32,500 nucleotides of DNA from positions 1 to 32,500 of the forward strand of contig JAIXMR010000107.1 of assembly GCA_025677835.1 (NCBI GenBank), written 5' to 3'. The position numbers and the translations under genes were made by a program. Below, one piece after another: positions 1-13,379 of the stretch. Source of the stretch: Sporodiniella umbellata. Taxonomy: Eukaryota; Mucoromycota; Mucoromycetes; Mucorales; Rhizopodaceae. The notes below the pieces were generated by a model. The model was not told the DNA's origin, ran no database searches, and saw only the letters and a program-made list of their open reading frames with translations. Every line of letters starts with the position of its first letter. The stretch's first letter is position 1.

Positions 1-764
1 TGGAAAAAACGTGGCTGAACGCTGCCAGATGCTGCAATATTTTGGGTGAACTTGCTGGCCTAAAGGATATTCGGCTCGAAAGTAACGAGTATGTACCAAG
101 GAGAGAAACAAAGCCAACTCCACCACCAGCTATCGCAGTGCCTAATTCACCTGAAAAGAGATTGGAAGACGCCGAGGAAGAACCCATACCTTTGTATAGT
201 TCATCTCAAACACCGGTATCATCTGTACGTGAGCAGCAGCGCTTATCACCTGACAAAGCTCCCTCTCCCTCCTTTTTGAGTATGCCTTCTGCAAGCATGG
301 ATCCATTTGCAGCCCCTGGGATTATCCCCACCCCTTCGCAACCCAATTCCGATTCTCTGGCAACAGCTTTTTGGGGTATGCCAACCTCACTGGATACAAA
401 CGAATGGAACACTTACTTTGGCAATCTCAACTCCCAGAACCAAGTAGAAGGAAACATAAACTCTTTGCTTTCCAATAATGAAACTCTTCCCTCGCCTTCA
501 TCTCCTTTCATCCGATCTTCTTTATTCAACCAACCAATGTCTTTAGATTTACCAAGTTCACCTTCAAAGAGTACCCTCCTAGGATTTCTGGATCATCCAT
601 CTACTCCTTTGTTTTCTTCCAACAACTCTTATTCCCCCAATACAAACGACACGGGTAAGGAGGTTTTGTATTGGTAGTTGTGTATACTTAGAAAGCTATT
701 TGTAAATAAATATTCTCTTTTTATATATCGTTAAGGTCCTGTCTTGAGCTCTAATGTCTCATGA
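1..764 (+). CDS. C-terminal part of a Ser/Pro-rich protein, probably a fungal transcription factor (5' truncated)
   Basis: Frame 3 is open from the first base, so the gene starts outside the window. The visible part begins with a helical segment (AARCCNILGELAGLKDIRLE). It then becomes a long low-complexity tail rich in Ser, Pro and Asn, with one aromatic/acidic island (TSLDTNEWNTYFGNL) that looks like an activation segment. This layout is common in the C-terminal halves of fungal zinc-cluster (Zn2Cys6) regulators, but no DNA-binding domain is in view, so the family is inferred. The unspliced frame stops at 675-677, but a strong donor GTAAGG lies at 655. Removing 655-735 (81 nt, ending TTAAG) joins phase 1 to a short last exon that ends GPVLSSNVS at 762-764, which I prefer. 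Model: 1-654, 736-764. It could equally be another Ser-rich nuclear protein. Confidence 0.5.
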
Positions 765-1654
765 GGCTATAAAACAATGGGTTTTAATATTTACACAATG
801 TTGCGGACTCAACCGTCTTACGAACAGTAAACAGTACCAAGAATACTCACCTTTGGTATTGTCGGCTATTTCAAGTTTTTTTTTTTTTTTTTAGAGGGTG
901 GCCTCACTGAATTTTTTAACTGTATTGTGTCTACCGCTTTTAGTGTATAAACTGTCTTTTCCAGTCCACGTTTACAAGTCGCACTGATACAAGGCTTAAC
1001 GTCATATTTATCAGACTAGTCTCTGTATATCAACAAATGCGTTTATATTAATGCTGCTTTTTATAAATTCAGGCTTTCCTTCACTGGCTTTTGCCTTTTC
1101 ATCAGTTTCTTATCTCCTCTTCCAAGAAATCGTTCGAGAAGAAGTTGACAGGTCACACTACAACTCTTTGATTCCTCAGTTTCAAATGTTACCGTATTGC
1201 CTTTTGTAGTATACTGGGTGGTTGCCTTAAGCTTGTATGTTGTGGTTATGACACGAGATTTTTCTTAGCATAGTGACACCTGTTATTGCCTTTGAAACAA
1301 TACAGGATACTTTAACGGCTGCAGTCAAGTGTTAAGCATTAAGTTGTATATAAACGAAGCACCATAAAGGGATTATGAACAAAAACAAACTTTTGTATAT
1401 GTTAGCTATTGAACTATATATGTATACATAAGCGTTTGTTTTCATTACAAAAAATATACTGCGTAACTTTGAAGTTTTCTGATTTGGTATGAAACTGTAG
1501 TGCAAGCACATTGTTCGCAAAAGTGACTGACCGAGCCTCAAAAAAAAAAGTTACCAACTGAAATTTAAAAGGCGACTATTTTTATTCAATAGTGACCAAC
1601 TGACGCTGGGAGTACTTTTCTTTTTTTCTTTTTTTCTTTTTTCAAAAACTGAAT
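765..1654. other. Intergenic spacer, AT-rich, no supported gene
   Basis: This 890-bp spacer separates two genes on the same strand. It holds an 18-nt T run near 877-894 and, just before the next start, a pyrimidine-rich stretch of T runs broken by single C residues (about 1618-1642), typical of fungal promoters. A segment at 1073-1207 is open in all three forward frames after a CAG that could be a 3' splice site. One frame (1074-1211) looks protein-like, but I could not join it to either neighbour. No RNA gene was seen. Confidence 0.6.
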
Positions 1655-3386
1655 ATGAACGATACCATCACAGATAGTAACAGCAGCCTGGATAAGATAG
1701 TCTTAAACATAAAGTCTCTAGAACAACACACAACCTCTATCAGCTTACCTCGCTCAGCTTCCGTTATGCAGCTTAAACATGAGATACAAACTGTCTTCCA
1801 AGTGGAGTGTGACAGACAGCGACTTATATTTCAAGGGAGAGTGCTTAAAGACGATAGACTACTAAAAGACTATGGTTAGAAAGGCAAAACGCAAGGCAAT
1901 ACGGCAAACTTATGCATCTGTATTAGCCAATTTAGATGATGGAAAAGTTATTCATTTGGTCATTCGCCCTGTTAACGCTCCCCACAATCCCTCTAACGGT
2001 AGCGTATAAATAATACACATATTAAACACATAGAGAATACATTTAGGCCATACACGTTGATACGCATATGCGCACAAATAGAGGAGTTGACTTATTCATT
2101 TTTTTTTTTTTTTTTTGAAACCATAGATGACCCAAATACTGCCCAACAAAGGCGCCCTCTCTCTTCTTTACCTAGTCGTTTACCTGTGATGGAAGGCTAT
2201 GCCTTCATAACACTGGATTCTACTATAAGCGATTTAGGTGATAGCAACTCCGTAAAAAAAAATCGTCTGCTGTCTAACAATGATTTAATTGATTACTTTT
2301 GTACACTATTATAGCTATTTTCATCCTTATTAAATAGCCTGAGTAATGTCAGAAATAGATCAACCGACCTACCTTCACATGTAAGCACGGCCAAGTCCAA
2401 ATAAGAATAACTAGTCAAAAAAAAAAAAAAAAAAAAAAAAACATAACCAGTTTTCCTATAGACCCCTATAACCAATCGCTCACCAGGATTACCGAGTTTT
2501 TTAAGATCGCCTCTCTCATTCAACTTCAATCAAAGAGCTGGGGAGCAAAGACCCCCAGTGTCTTCAGGTTTCCCGGTAAGCTATAGAAACGATAGGAGTA
2601 CAACTTCCCCCCTAAACCTTATTAAAATTGTAGCCTAGTGTCGAGGTTAGATTAGCTAGGACGCTCGCATCTATGAGAAACGTCCGAAACATGTTAAACG
2701 AGTCTACCCCAAATGAAGGTGAGTTATTTTTTTGAATAGAACGTGTGTGTATTACAAAGCATTGATTTGTTGTCTTGTTAGACAGTACATCAATGCTGAG
2801 AGCAAATTCTACTGCCGAACAACTACATGAAATTAGAAGTCGGTTGGGGGCTTATGGAGATAACCAGCTGGCTCAAGTTGCTACTGCTCTGGATGAATTG
2901 GCTGATTTGATCACCGAAGCGGCACCCAGGATGAGACAAGTAGCACAGGTCATGCGAAACGCATTAAATGAAGAGGATGTAAGATCATGAGACAAAAGTG
3001 TATATAGCTTACAGATGAATTAGCGTGATATCAATCGACGTGTTTTGTTTGCATCAAGAATTGTGCAAGGAATGAGTTTAATCAATCACTTTATGGGCTC
3101 AGTACTTGCTACTGTGGATGTTGACTCGAGAAGACAAAGACCGGGAATTCGGCCAGTACAATCTGAATCAATTAGGACTACACGTGCGGATGTACAACTA
3201 CCCAGAGTACGTTCGCTATCCAATATAAGAGCACCTTTGGAGGAAAACGATGAGTCTATAAAAACAGAGGATTTACCCCTACCGAGCGCTTCGATTAGTC
3301 GAACAAAAAAACGTAAAAACAGGGATAATGTGGATCAACCGTCAAAAAAAAACAAACCTGGGAAAGGAAAAGATAAGAAAGAATAA
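1655..3386 (+). CDS. N-terminal ubiquitin-like domain protein, BAG6/Scythe-like
   Basis: Inferred exons: 1655-1874, 1927-1998, 2127-2251, 2315-2380, 2462-2575, 2634-2718, 2782-2978, 3024-3386, giving about 413 residues with all phases matching. Residues ~15-93 form a ubiquitin-like fold: the segment QRLIFQGRVLKDDRLLKDY is followed after splicing by LDDGKVIHLVIRP, the classic end of such domains. A Pro/Ser-rich linker follows, then a helical block (LGAYGDNQLAQVATALDELA) and a second helical block with FASRIVQGMSLINHF. The tail is Lys/Arg-rich (RTKKRKNR) and resembles a nuclear localisation signal. BAG6-type proteins act as chaperone/triage factors for exposed hydrophobic segments and proteasome delivery; that role is inferred from the UBL plus helical layout. 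Intron 2 carries a long T run before its acceptor, and intron 4 carries a 25-nt A run. Exon calls are firm where the frame demands them. BAG6 orthology rather than another UBL scaffold is less certain. Confidence 0.75.
2417..2441 (+). repeat. A25 homopolymer inside an intron of the UBL gene
   Basis: An uninterrupted run of 25 A lies within the intron 2381-2461. It is one of several 15-30 nt A or T runs in introns and spacers of this window. Confidence 0.9.
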
Positions 3387-3476
3387 AAATAAAATTCTCA
3401 AAAGAGACAAAAAAAAAAAAAAACAAAGAGGGCTGCTTGACAAACAAATTGCAGATTTCTATAGTTTATAAAATTT

Positions 3477-5625
<2,149 letters not shown>

Positions 5626-7333
5626 GTTGGAAGAATGACAGGTAAATAATTAAGAAAAAAGTGTTTAGACTTTCTTATATGAAGGGAAAAGACGGGTGTT
5701 TTGAATTTAAACTTTCGTTACACAAACATGTAGTAAAACGAAGGTGTTTTCAAAAAACTTATTACTTTGAGCTACAATATAAAAAAAGAAAAGCACTTTA
5801 AGAAGGCTAGCTTGATATCTTCAATGGAAAACATAAACTTGATCGAGGGTTTTTTTTAACTAGCTGAAAGAAAAGAGATTTGACAAAGGTGTTTTTGAAT
5901 TATGTCTCAGCCTACATACAGTTTTGATTTTTAGTGGCTTACTGCTAAGACAAGTCCAAATTTAGTAAATTCTCAGTAGCCTATCTTAAAGGCACAGAAG
6001 TGGTTGCGTACCGAGGTAGCTAAAGCTTTTTTTTTTCTAACACCTAGATACATAGCGACTTTTTTCTAGATTCGTTCACGTTATTTCTAGAATTGGTAAA
6101 CCTATTGTTTACATTTATAGTGCGTTAATCGGATATTGAAAATATTTACGTTGACTTTATCAAGCTGCTAGCAGCTTTAACAGAACTGCGGGGAACCAGT
6201 ACGCTACACATACGGTTTAAGTTTAATTAGATTGCAATATCAATTAGAGTAACTACAATTTCATTTCTAGTGTAGTTATTGCTTCAATTGATTCTATACT
6301 TGCAAGAATAACATCATCATTAATACATTCTATGTATTATAACATTTCACAAGTATAAACACAGTCAGTATAGGAAAAGACAAGTCCTATGTTTCAGCGT
6401 CGTACTTAATCCAGAGCTACCGTGTAACCCTTTATGTATTTTTAAATATGATACTGAGCTCAAGTTATCATACTCACGTCCCTCTTTAGACCAAGTTCAA
6501 AATAGTCGCATATAGTTGACGATTGAACTTTCTTTATAAGAAAAAAAAAAGAAAACCCCAAGGGGTTTAATACTACTTTCTTGTCTGAGCTTAGGCAAAG
6601 GCATGCTTTGGTCTTTTGGTTCTCATTACGCTCATAGCTCATAAATTTAAACTCCGTAAAGCGATCATGTTTATGGTTTCTATTGCAAATTTCATTAAAT
6701 ATAGACGTCGGTTAAACAATATCAAAACCTAAAGTTTTTAAAACGTTTCTACAGATAGGGTAACTATAAAAAGCGATTTTTTCCAGACAAAAAACTTCCA
6801 CAAGGTGTTTGTAGCAATATACTCTTTAGAATATGCAGCCACTAACTTCACAGCATAAACTTGGCTATTAACAACTAATCAGTTCTTTAATTAAATTCAT
6901 TAGTGTATGTAGATACATTTTTATTCTGTTATCTACTAAATTCATGCTTTGCAAACGAATTATGAGCAATACAAAACAAAATAACTAGACGCATGAATTG
7001 AGTAGCGAAAGCAATTGTGATACGTAATTAGAAGAAAACCCGATTACTTCTCTACAAAATAAATTTGTCGGTCTCTTTGTGTTTAATTAGCCATGTTTTA
7101 AGCGTCCTTTGTATATGTTTCTCTACCAACGGTAAACAAAAGCTGTTCCATTGCCCGATGAAGCCAAGCTCTTCTACGCATTATATAACTTCCTTGATTG
7201 GTTAGTTAAAATTTTGGATTTTATTTTAGAAATTTAAACACAAAACACTGTATTTTCCTTTTTTTCTATAAGCAACAGTAGAGTCGATAAAGTTGAAATA
7301 TTTTTTTTATTGTGAAAAACCCGAATAATAGCA
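5626..7333. other. 1.7-kb divergent intergenic region
   Basis: This AT-rich spacer lies between the 5' ends of the malic enzyme (leftward) and the adenylyl cyclase (rightward), so it should contain both promoters and leaders. I found no convincing exon, RNA gene or repeat. The longest open frames (for example 6460-6642 on the minus strand) are unsupported. T-rich tracts occur near 7258-7266 and 7299-7308, shortly before the cyclase start. Confidence 0.6.
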
Positions 7334-10300
7334 ATGCTGAATATTGCGCCTTATATTGCTAAGGTATTGTATGAAAGGCATTCAAAAATATTTAGCTGAT
7401 CCCTGGTACTTTATTGTGAATCGTGCCGACAGTATGTAAGGTCATTACATGCACATTGTGAGAATTTGGAGATACCGTACAGCCAAACACAATTTGGTGT
7501 TGTACTAATGGTCGATGTTGTTGGTAAAAAAGCTACATATTTTGTGAGTCTCTGACAAATACGTTTTTTAGGTTTTAGTGCAGTAGGTCCTATACAATAA
7601 ACATGCACGACGTATTATTCATGTGATTTTTAGTTGACCACTAAAGCTACCGAAAAAGGAGATTCTGGGGCTGAGGCCATAGCTTTAGAGATAGGGTCTT
7701 ACATGGGGGAGGTAAAAAAAATATACAGGAGAAAAAGAGAGAAATTCAAATAAATCAATTGTTCTAATCATAGTGTATCGAAATCATTGAACATTTTGGC
7801 GGCGACGTTGTAAAAGTAAGATCAGCAGGATGAAAACTAGAATTTTTACTATGTCCGCTGACTTTTTTTAATCAATTATAGTTCTTGGGTGATGCAGTAC
7901 TGGTTAGTTTCCAAATACAGTCTGTTGAAAACGACAGCGATATTTCAAAAGAGGACCAAAGTAAAGATAAAGAAACAAGGCAGAAAAATGTGTTAGTTCG
8001 AAGAGCAGTTGAGTGTGGACTACAGCTTTTAGCACGGCTATCACATTACAAAGTATACTTGACAGCTGAAGAACGTACCAAGCATAGATCATCCGTAGGA
8101 CTAGATCGCCGTACAAGAAACGATGAAAACCAAAGATTTTTCCTATTCGATGGAAACGGCTCAACTAGCGAACAATCATCTACCGGCGGCAGCTTTCAGT
8201 TGGGATCAACATTGGATATTGACTATGCTTATGACTCAACAGGATTCAACTTTTGGAACTGCATTCCTGCTCTTTTTGGAAAAACTAAACAAAACAAAAT
8301 CTACGCCTCTGGGCGAAGGAACAGCGTTACCAGTGATGCAACAAAAGATGAGCCTGATGCCATTGATCTCGAATTGCATATTGCTCTATCATGTGGAAAC
8401 ATCACTAACGTAATAGTCGGCGAAATGTATCCAGAGAACTCATCAGAAAACAGCTCATCAAAAGCTGCAAAGCGAAGACAGAGATTTTCATATATCAGCA
8501 GCAATGGGACAGAAAACCCATCGGATTATGATTTGGAGTTTATTGGTAGATTGGAGTACGCTGTATGTGGCCCGGCAGTAGAATCTTTAGAAGACGCTTT
8601 AGATAGTGCCAAGGCTGGTGAAATGAGCATTACATCAGAGGCATTTCAACTGTTTCAAAATCATTCTATGGATCTGTCTTATGAAAAAAGAGGAGAGTTT
8701 TATATTGTAAAAGGCGAAAACGCTATGCCGCAAAGAAAGGGAAATCGACCTTATCAAGCACAGATTAAAGGTTTTACATCGGCCAACATTAGCTATTTAT
8801 CAGAAACACCCGGACTACTAAACCATGCCGACAAACTTCACATTGAACCGCTTGTTGCACGTACACGAAACACGTCGTATCTCGAGCTTTCAGTAGATCC
8901 TAGTAGCCACTATTTAAAATATATCAATAGAAGCGCTATCTACCGCCTCGAACATAGCCCAGACGACAACTTTTCTGCACAATTCCGAGATGCGACCATT
9001 ATGTTTATCAGTCTAGGAAAGCTAAACGTTGCAACACCCGAGGGCCTTGAAATGGCTCAGAAGGCTGCTCGTGCAGCTATACAAGTTTTGGTAAAATACG
9101 AAGGTATTCTTCAACAATTCGCCGTTGATGACAAAGGAGCTACTCTACTAGCTGTTTTTGGTCTCCCCCCTTTATCCCATGAGAGAGAAGCTATTTTTGC
9201 TGCCAAAGCAGCATTGGAGCTACGGGAGCTATATCAAGGACTAATGGGGGACTTTTCTATTTCGCTTTCTACGGGTGTAATATTCAATTCAGTTTTACCT
9301 CAAGGGAATCCTTATAGGCGTGACCCTGCTATAGCAGGCGATACTATTATATTGGCTGTTCGAATGCTCAAGTTTCCGTTTTCCAAAGCCAATATTCTAT
9401 GCGACCTTGCCACTAAACAACAGATTGGAAGAATATGCGAATTTGAAGACTACGGAGAGAACTTTGTAAAGGGGAAAGTAAAACCTGTACCAATTTTTGG
9501 TATTACTCAATTTGCAGCCATAAAAAACAAACGTATATCTACACAAAGCCAAGAAAAGAATTCTGATTTTATTGGTTACAAATCTGAAATGGCAGAGGCT
9601 ACAGAGTTTGTAAATGACTGGGTAGAGGCGCCAAATGACAACTTGCTCGTTATATCAGGACCTTCTGGCGTAGGAAAAAGCTTTTTTTGTCATACCTTAA
9701 GTAAGACTATACACAGTCATGATACACTTTGCTGCTGGTCCTCTTCTACAGAAGGTATTGTATTTTCAAAAAAAAATACTTTCTTATCTTTATTTTAGTG
9801 GAGAAAAGCTCGAAATACTACCTTGTAAAAAATATATTGTTAGCACTGTTTGAAATCATAGATTCAGAACAAATACCATTTAACCCTAAAAGGAGACTAT
9901 CCCATTTCACCAATTCAACCGCAAATTATGCCCAAGAGTCACCTCAACCATTTGTAATTGGCTTAGAAGGCTCAGAAATTTCCTCGTCACCGTCTTCTCC
10001 ATCATTGCTCTCTTCACCAACAACACTAACAACTATAAAAGAAATACAGCTCCCTTCAACAGGTGTACATGTTACACAACAACCAACAAATAACAGAGCG
10101 CATGAAGATGAATTGATTGAAGAGAACCTTCCAGAGAGTACAAACGAGTTAGTTGAACTAATATCTCGATGTCTTAAAAAGTGTGGAGAAGAAGAAGACT
10201 TTTTACCATTATTCAAAGTGGTCTTCACAGCTTTAGCAGATATATCAGATAATACAGCAACCCAAAGACTGGATGTAAGAGGACGGGACCTTTTGCTAAC

Positions 10301-12970
10301 AGGAGTGATCACACGTATGATACGCTATGTATCTGAACATACAGGTCTAGTATTTTTATCTGATGATGTACAATGTATGAGCATATGTTTTTATCGTGGT
10401 TATTTTTTCCTTTACTTATTTACTTTAAAAACGTAGGGGCTGATTCAGCATCTATACGTTTGCTTCAACATATCCACGAACATTGCCAAAAAGTTTTACT
10501 AATTTTGGCCACTCGTCCAGTAAAAGATTACAATGTAACTTTTATTAAAAAGTTTCGTGAAACCGGTGTATCCAGAGAAATCAAATTGAATGGCCTAGGC
10601 GCCACAGAGATTGCAGAAATCATCTTACATACTTTTCAGACTGCTAGCGTTGAAAGCGTTAGCCCAGATATTGTATCTGTTATCCAAAAAAGAACTGCAG
10701 GGAATCCCCTCTACGTTAAGTTAGTATCTTATATACAAAACTTGGTGAAATCTAACAGCCTTTACCTTAGAAATATGGCTATAGTTTTAAAAGACTTTGA
10801 CCATGTTACTGTGGTTGAACATACTCTAGTTCCCAGTAGTACTCGGTTTGATTTGGAAGACCTTCTAGGCAACTTTGATTATAAAAGAATTATAAAAATG
10901 CAGTTTGATAGAGTGGATAATAGCTTTCAAGAATTTTTAACTGTATGTTAAATGATTGAAACATAAAGCCTTTCTCTAATACTGCTCTGTAGGTTGCAAG
11001 TTGTCTAGATCAATACTTCACTATGAAAGAAGTTCAGTCTGTCATCAAAGAAAACAATGTTGAATTTAAATTTTTGAGTGAAGAGGACGCCCATAACAAG
11101 ATACAAAAATATGATGTATACCATTTTATCTTAAAAGTAGACGATCATGCACACGAAACGGACGAAAACATGTATACATTTGCGCATATAACAATTCCTC
11201 AAAGTATTTACGATATTGTGTCTTATGAAACAAGAATTGTTCTTCATCGACTGTTGGCTATATACTATGAGAGTCATATGACTCGAGAAAACTACTGTAA
11301 ACTTCTACCTAAAGTAACGCGCCACTATCTGCAAACCGACTTTTTGGAAAAGCAATTGCACTATTTGGAAGCCTTAGCTGAGCTCAACATGAAGTCTTTT
11401 CTTTTGCCAGAAGCTACCGGAAACTTGGAGCGTATGGTAAAAATACTAAACGAACATCCGGACTTAGAGGTGAAATTTGGCCGAATACACCGTAGCGACA
11501 TATACCGTCGCTTGGGAATGTGTTTTACAATGCGCACAAAATTGAATGAAGGAGAGCATTATTTATTTGAAGCATTGGATTGCCTAGGCGAATCGTGGCC
11601 ACAAAGCGAACCGGAATTTCTGTATAAATTTTGGACAAACAAAATTTCTCAGTATCGACACCGTAAAATACGGCTGTTCAAGAAGGTTGACAAGGACTTG
11701 AAAAAAGAGATTGGGAAACGCGTAGTAGAAATAATGGTACAGCTGTCAAACATTTACTTCTACAACGGTAAAGGAAGAGCTTTTGTATATACATGTCTGG
11801 TTGGATTAAATGCTTGCGAGCGCCTTGGAGAGGTTGGTCCTAACTATACTCTATTCTTGGCAAGGAACTCTTTATTGAGTTGGCTCAATGACGAAAAGGA
11901 GCAAAGTATTTTCTATATTACCCAAGCCCTCAAATATATGGACGATAAGAACGACGCTGATACCCTGATGATTTGTTCGCATTTGTGTTTTGCTGCTGGA
12001 AAGTTCAAGAATGCTAGAATGTTACTATACCGATCAATCGAAGCTGTAAAAACGCTGGGCGTTATTACTGACTGTCAAGCCTTTTACAGATCAGCTGGGC
12101 TGGTCATTACTATGCGTATATTTGAGGGTAATTTGGACAACTCTTCCGAAGATTTACTACTACTAAAGCAAATGGCTGATGCTGCTCATAGTAATGGTGA
12201 TTTTGAAGCAGAAATATGGTTAGGTGTATACCATGTTGGTAACGCTCTAATTACCGACAAATTGAAAGAGTGTGAGCCATTTGTTGCTCTCTTAGAAACA
12301 CACCTGAAAAAGGCTGCTGACTACAATAAGATTGCCATTCGCGGGACATTACTCTGCTATTACGCAAGACGGCGCAACTATGAAAATGCTCGAGAACACA
12401 CAAAACGCCTGGTTGACATTTTATCTCTATTAACTGTAACACGTAAGTTGATCAAAAAATAGTTTATCAAGAATAAGCTAATATATGTTTTTAGCAAACA
12501 TATTTCCTATTTTTGGTCTTATTTTTGCGACGATGGGACTGTATTCGTTAATAGAAGATGAAAGAGTTGATTTTGTATCAACAAGTGACTCAAAAAACTA
12601 TGACAAGTTTATCGAAGGTGTTTCAAGACTTAATCACGCTTTCCAACAAGTCAAATTTTGGGAATTTACGCAACCTTGTCTTTACTTAGCAAGAGCTCTG
12701 CCGTATATTAGTACAGGCCGAACTGTTGAAGGGTTTACAGTTCTTCAACATGGTGTGTTAGAAATGAGATTCATTCAGGAGATACGATTTCTAAAAGCGT
12801 TTTATTGGGCCAACCTTGGGAAGTATGCATTTACTCCAGTAGATCGGCTCGAGTGGACTAGAAGAGCGCAAAAAGACTTTGAAAGTTTGAAGATTGCCTC
12901 TCATATCTATTGTAACCCGGACCCTAAAAATCTTTATTCACGAAGTCGCCCTGCCGATTTACGAGGCTAG
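7334..12970 (+). CDS. Class III adenylyl cyclase of the soluble (ADCY10-like) type with tandem cyclase domains and an NTPase region
   Basis: Exons: 7334-7363, 7433-7523, 7572-7582, 7634-7711, 7774-7815, 7882-9754, 9799-10374, 10437-10942, 10993-12442, 12495-12970; about 1,710 residues (human ADCY10 is ~1,610). Cyclase domain 1: GVVLMVDVVGF (metal Asp ~38) and GGDVVKFLGDAVL (second metal Asp ~88; Lys ~84 sits where soluble cyclases have the bicarbonate-contacting Lys). It is interrupted by a polar insert. Cyclase domain 2 (~450-640) has KYEGILQQFAVDDKGATLLA and AVFGLPPLSHE. An AAA/STAND-like NTPase follows, with Walker A GPSGVGKS (~677-684) and a Walker B-like FLSDDVQWAD restored by splicing (~893-902). 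The last ~700 residues are helical, TPR-like. Predicted role: intracellular cAMP synthesis, possibly tuned by bicarbonate and calcium as in the family. The 5' end is uncertain. The chosen first intron (7364-7432) yields IAPYIAKYVRSL, which aligns with family N-termini; an alternative start at 7371 with intron 7436-7482 is also in frame. No transmembrane segment is evident. Confidence 0.88.
7572..7582 (+). other. 11-nt microexon of the adenylyl cyclase gene
   Basis: Flanking introns 7524-7571 (48 nt) and 7583-7633 (51 nt) both have GT..AG ends. The 11 nt between them, completing the split Gly codon, encode GFSA. That places GF directly after the metal-binding Asp motif, matching the family consensus Asp-x-Ser-Gly-Phe-[ST]-x-Leu-Thr. 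Skipping it would shift the frame in the catalytic domain. Confidence 0.8.
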
Positions 12971-13379
12971 CTTCACGTTGCCACTATTTATTGCTGATCT
13001 CGCTACTTATCGTATTTGCTTATGTAAAGGAAGAAACAACAATATAAATGACCTTTTTGTTAAAAATGCTATAAAAAAGAGATAGATTCTCTATACTGTA
13101 CTGATTTTTTTTTGTGTCTTTCGTCTTTTTACCAATTTGGTTGACTTACTGAAAGCTTGTACGAGATATACATCGCTACTTATTATGCTTTTTTTTTTTT
13201 GCCTTTCTTTTACATTTATAACACCTAGCTTAAGGAAAGTAAACATAAGTTATATTTGAAATGTCTTAACCATTTCTTTGAATGTTTGCCCCAATCCTGG
13301 GAGCACTCAGCGTATAATAGTGTGACTTGATCTCGTTTTTTTTAATCGTCTTTTAACGATTGAACAAAAACCACTAAAC
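12971..13379. other. Intergenic spacer between cyclase and resolvase genes
   Basis: This 409-bp AT-rich region contains short T runs (around 13105-13113 and 13189-13200). It must hold the 3' end of the cyclase transcript and the resolvase promoter. No gene or repeat was seen. Confidence 0.6.

Noticed and set aside
5626..7333. A hidden gene or tRNA in the 1.7-kb divergent spacer
   Set aside because: No tRNA-like arm pattern, no domain-like translation and no chain of in-phase exons could be found by eye on either strand.
12894..13085. 63-residue forward frame after the cyclase
   Set aside because: It overlaps the cyclase end in another frame and runs into AT-rich spacer; no similarity or splice support.
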